Below, piece after piece: positions 62,911-64,000 of a DNA stretch of 64,000 nt. Positions within the stretch are counted from its first letter, which is position 1; every line of letters begins with the position of its first letter. Origin of the DNA: Corynebacterium sp. HMSC27B11 (GTDB lineage Bacteria; Actinomycetota; Actinomycetes; Mycobacteriales; Mycobacteriaceae); the NCBI RefSeq assembly GCF_001815985.1, contig NZ_KV823534.1:12309-76308 (forward strand). The letters are read 5' to 3'. Under the pieces are notes generated by a model. The model searched no databases. It was not told the DNA's origin and worked only from the letters and a program-made list of their open reading frames with translations. The translations under genes and the position numbers were made by a program.

Positions 62911-63575
62911 GCCCCCGCATCGGAGTAATCACCTTCCCGGGCACCCTCGATGACGTCGACGCCCTGCGCGCCGTCCGTCTCGCCGGGGGCGAGCCCGTCG
63001 AGCTGTGGCACGCGGACGCTGACCTGAAGGACGTCGACGCCGTCGTCGTCCCGGGTGGTTTTTCTTATGGCGACTACCTGCGCGCCGGGGCCATCGCCGC
63101 GATCGCGCCGGCCATGCGCTCCGTCGTCGAGGCCGCAGGCCGTGGCCTGCCCGTCCTGGGCATCTGCAACGGCTTCCAGATCCTGCAGGAAGCAGGGCTG
63201 CTGCCGGGTGCGCTGACCCGCAACGAGGGCCTGCACTTCGTGTGCCGCGACATCGAGCTCGAGGTGGAGAACAACTCCACCCCATGGACCTCCGGCCTGG
63301 AGAAGGGATCCACCCTGCTGGTCCCGTCCAAGCACGGCGAGGGCCGCTTCCAGGCGGATGAGGAGACCCTCAAGCGCCTCGAGGGGGAGGGCCAGGTTGT
63401 CTTCCGCTACGTGGTGAACCACAACGGCTCCCGCAACTCCATCGCGGGCGTGTGCAGCGAGAAGGGCAACGTCGTTGGCCTCATGCCGCACCCAGAGCAC
63501 GCCGTGGAAGAGCTCACCGGACCGTCCACCGACGGCCTCGGCATGTTCCAGTCCGTCCTTCACAGCCTGGTCTAG
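62907..63575 (+). CDS. purQ: Phosphoribosylformylglycinamidine synthase, glutaminase subunit PurQ
   Basis: 222 residues with a GTG start overlapping purS (GTGA). Class I glutamine amidotransferase: nucleophile Cys87 in [10 protein letters not shown], and His-Glu in [10 protein letters not shown]. It supplies ammonia to PurL. It is followed 58 bp later by purL. Confidence 0.96.
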   Translation: MSPRIGVITFPGTLDDVDALRAVRLAGGEPVELWHADADLKDVDAVVVPGGFSYGDYLRAGAIAAIAPAMRSVVEAAGRGLPVLGICNGFQILQEAGLLPGALTRNEGLHFVCRDIELEVENNSTPWTSGLEKGSTLLVPSKHGEGRFQADEETLKRLEGEGQVVFRYVVNHNGSRNSIAGVCSEKGNVVGLMPHPEHAVEELTGPSTDGLGMFQSVLHSLV

Positions 63576-63610
63576 GGCCTCACCGGCTACCAGCGAGAAC
63601 TTTTTCAAGA

Positions 63611-63632
63611 AAGTAGTTCAGGGAAGTAGTTC
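63611..63632 (+). repeat. 13-bp-period duplication in the purL leader
   Basis: AAGTAGTTC occurs at 63611-63619 and 63624-63632, 13 bp apart, just before the purL ATG. The AGGGAAG between them is the ribosome site. Confidence 0.6.
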
Positions 63633-63633
63633 T

Positions 63634-64000
63634 ATGACGAACAACCTCAACAACGGTTCCGGCGCCGCGGCCGACTCTGGCGCTGTCAAGGTGCACAACG
63701 ACACGGTGGCGAACGCCGAGCAAACCCCGGACCTCGTCCAGCCGTGGGCGGACCTCGGCCTCAAGGAAGACGAGTACGCCCGCATCAAGGAGATCCTGGG
63801 CCGCCGCCCAACCGAGGCGGAGCTGGCCGTGTACTCCGTGATGTGGTCGGAGCACTGCTCCTATAAGTCCTCCAAGGTCCACCTGCGTTACTTCGGTGAG
63901 ACCACCACCGAGGAGATGAACTCCAAGATGCTCGCCGGCATCGGCGAGAACGCCGGCGTGGTGGACATCGGCGACGGCTGGGCCGTGACCTTCAAGGTCG
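63634..64000 (+). CDS. purL: Phosphoribosylformylglycinamidine synthase subunit PurL (5' part)
   Basis: The first 122 residues are in the window; the gene continues past the right edge. AGGGAAG precedes the ATG. The N-terminal ~35 residues are variable, then [20 protein letters not shown] and the PurL signature [13 protein letters not shown] are present. It is the ATP-dependent synthase subunit that works with PurQ and PurS. Confidence 0.96.
   Translation, partial: MTNNLNNGSGAAADSGAVKVHNDTVANAEQTPDLVQPWADLGLKEDEYARIKEILGRRPTEAELAVYSVMWSEHCSYKSSKVHLRYFGETTTEEMNSKMLAGIGENAGVVDIGDGWAVTFKV

Overview
The window is GC-rich actinobacterial chromosome, almost certainly from a lipophilic, fatty-acid-using Corynebacterium. 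The evidence is heme uptake genes of the C. diphtheriae HmuT/U/V/HmuO type, DtxR-type operators, a PhoR/PhoS pair next to HIT-purD as in C. glutamicum, ThrE, an IpsA-type LacI regulator beside otsB/otsA, many leaderless promoters (a TANNNT box 6-8 nt before the start codon), and paired FadE acyl-CoA dehydrogenases plus secreted lipases. Species is not assigned. No CRISPR array, prophage, transposase or rRNA was seen. Two genes are cut by the window edges: a DUF3180 gene (left) and purL (right).

Layout. 1-5.7 kb: DUF3180, a membrane coiled-coil protein, DUF2520, panC-panD (pantothenate) and lysS. 5.7-12.2 kb: a fadE24/fadE23-like pair, a Pit phosphate carrier and a divergent acyl-CoA ligase with a GlxR-like site. 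12.2-26.7 kb: clpC (SigH- and ClgR-like promoter elements), a secreted lipase, brnQ, mutY, carbonic anhydrase, a membrane protein, radA, an LpqE-like lipoprotein, carD, ispD-ispF and an FAH-family hydrolase. 26.8-33.8 kb: cysS, the hmuT-U-V-O heme operon, a divergent neocarzinostatin-fold lipoprotein across two DtxR boxes, and rlmB. 33.9-41.5 kb: a zinc ABC transporter, ipsA, otsB-lipoprotein-otsA and a histone-H1-like protein. 41.6-47.6 kb: thrE, tRNA-Thr(UGU), a PAP2-phoD phosphatase pair and a GNAT acetyltransferase. 47.7-64 kb: an L,D-transpeptidase, phoR-phoS, a lipase, HIT, then purine genes (purD, purB, purC, purS-purQ-purL) interspersed with nei, nfeD-SPFH, a frameshifted SGNH hydrolase and ptrB.

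From DUF3180 to rlmB the order follows what I recall of M. tuberculosis Rv3605c-Rv3579c. The slots for coaX, lsr2 and disA are empty, while fadE/pit/fadD, lip/brnQ, an FAH gene and the heme cluster are inserted.

The main signals worth following are: (i) the DtxR-controlled neocarzinostatin-fold lipoprotein divergent from hmuTUVO; (ii) a recurrent pattern of short tandem duplications just at or after stop codons (DUF6779 gene, lip, ispD, otsB, nei, purC, ptrB); (iii) clean loss of disA from its conserved slot; (iv) a one-base loss in a C-run that removes the catalytic C-terminus of a secreted SGNH hydrolase; (v) SigH, ClgR and GlxR-like sites in one divergent promoter region.
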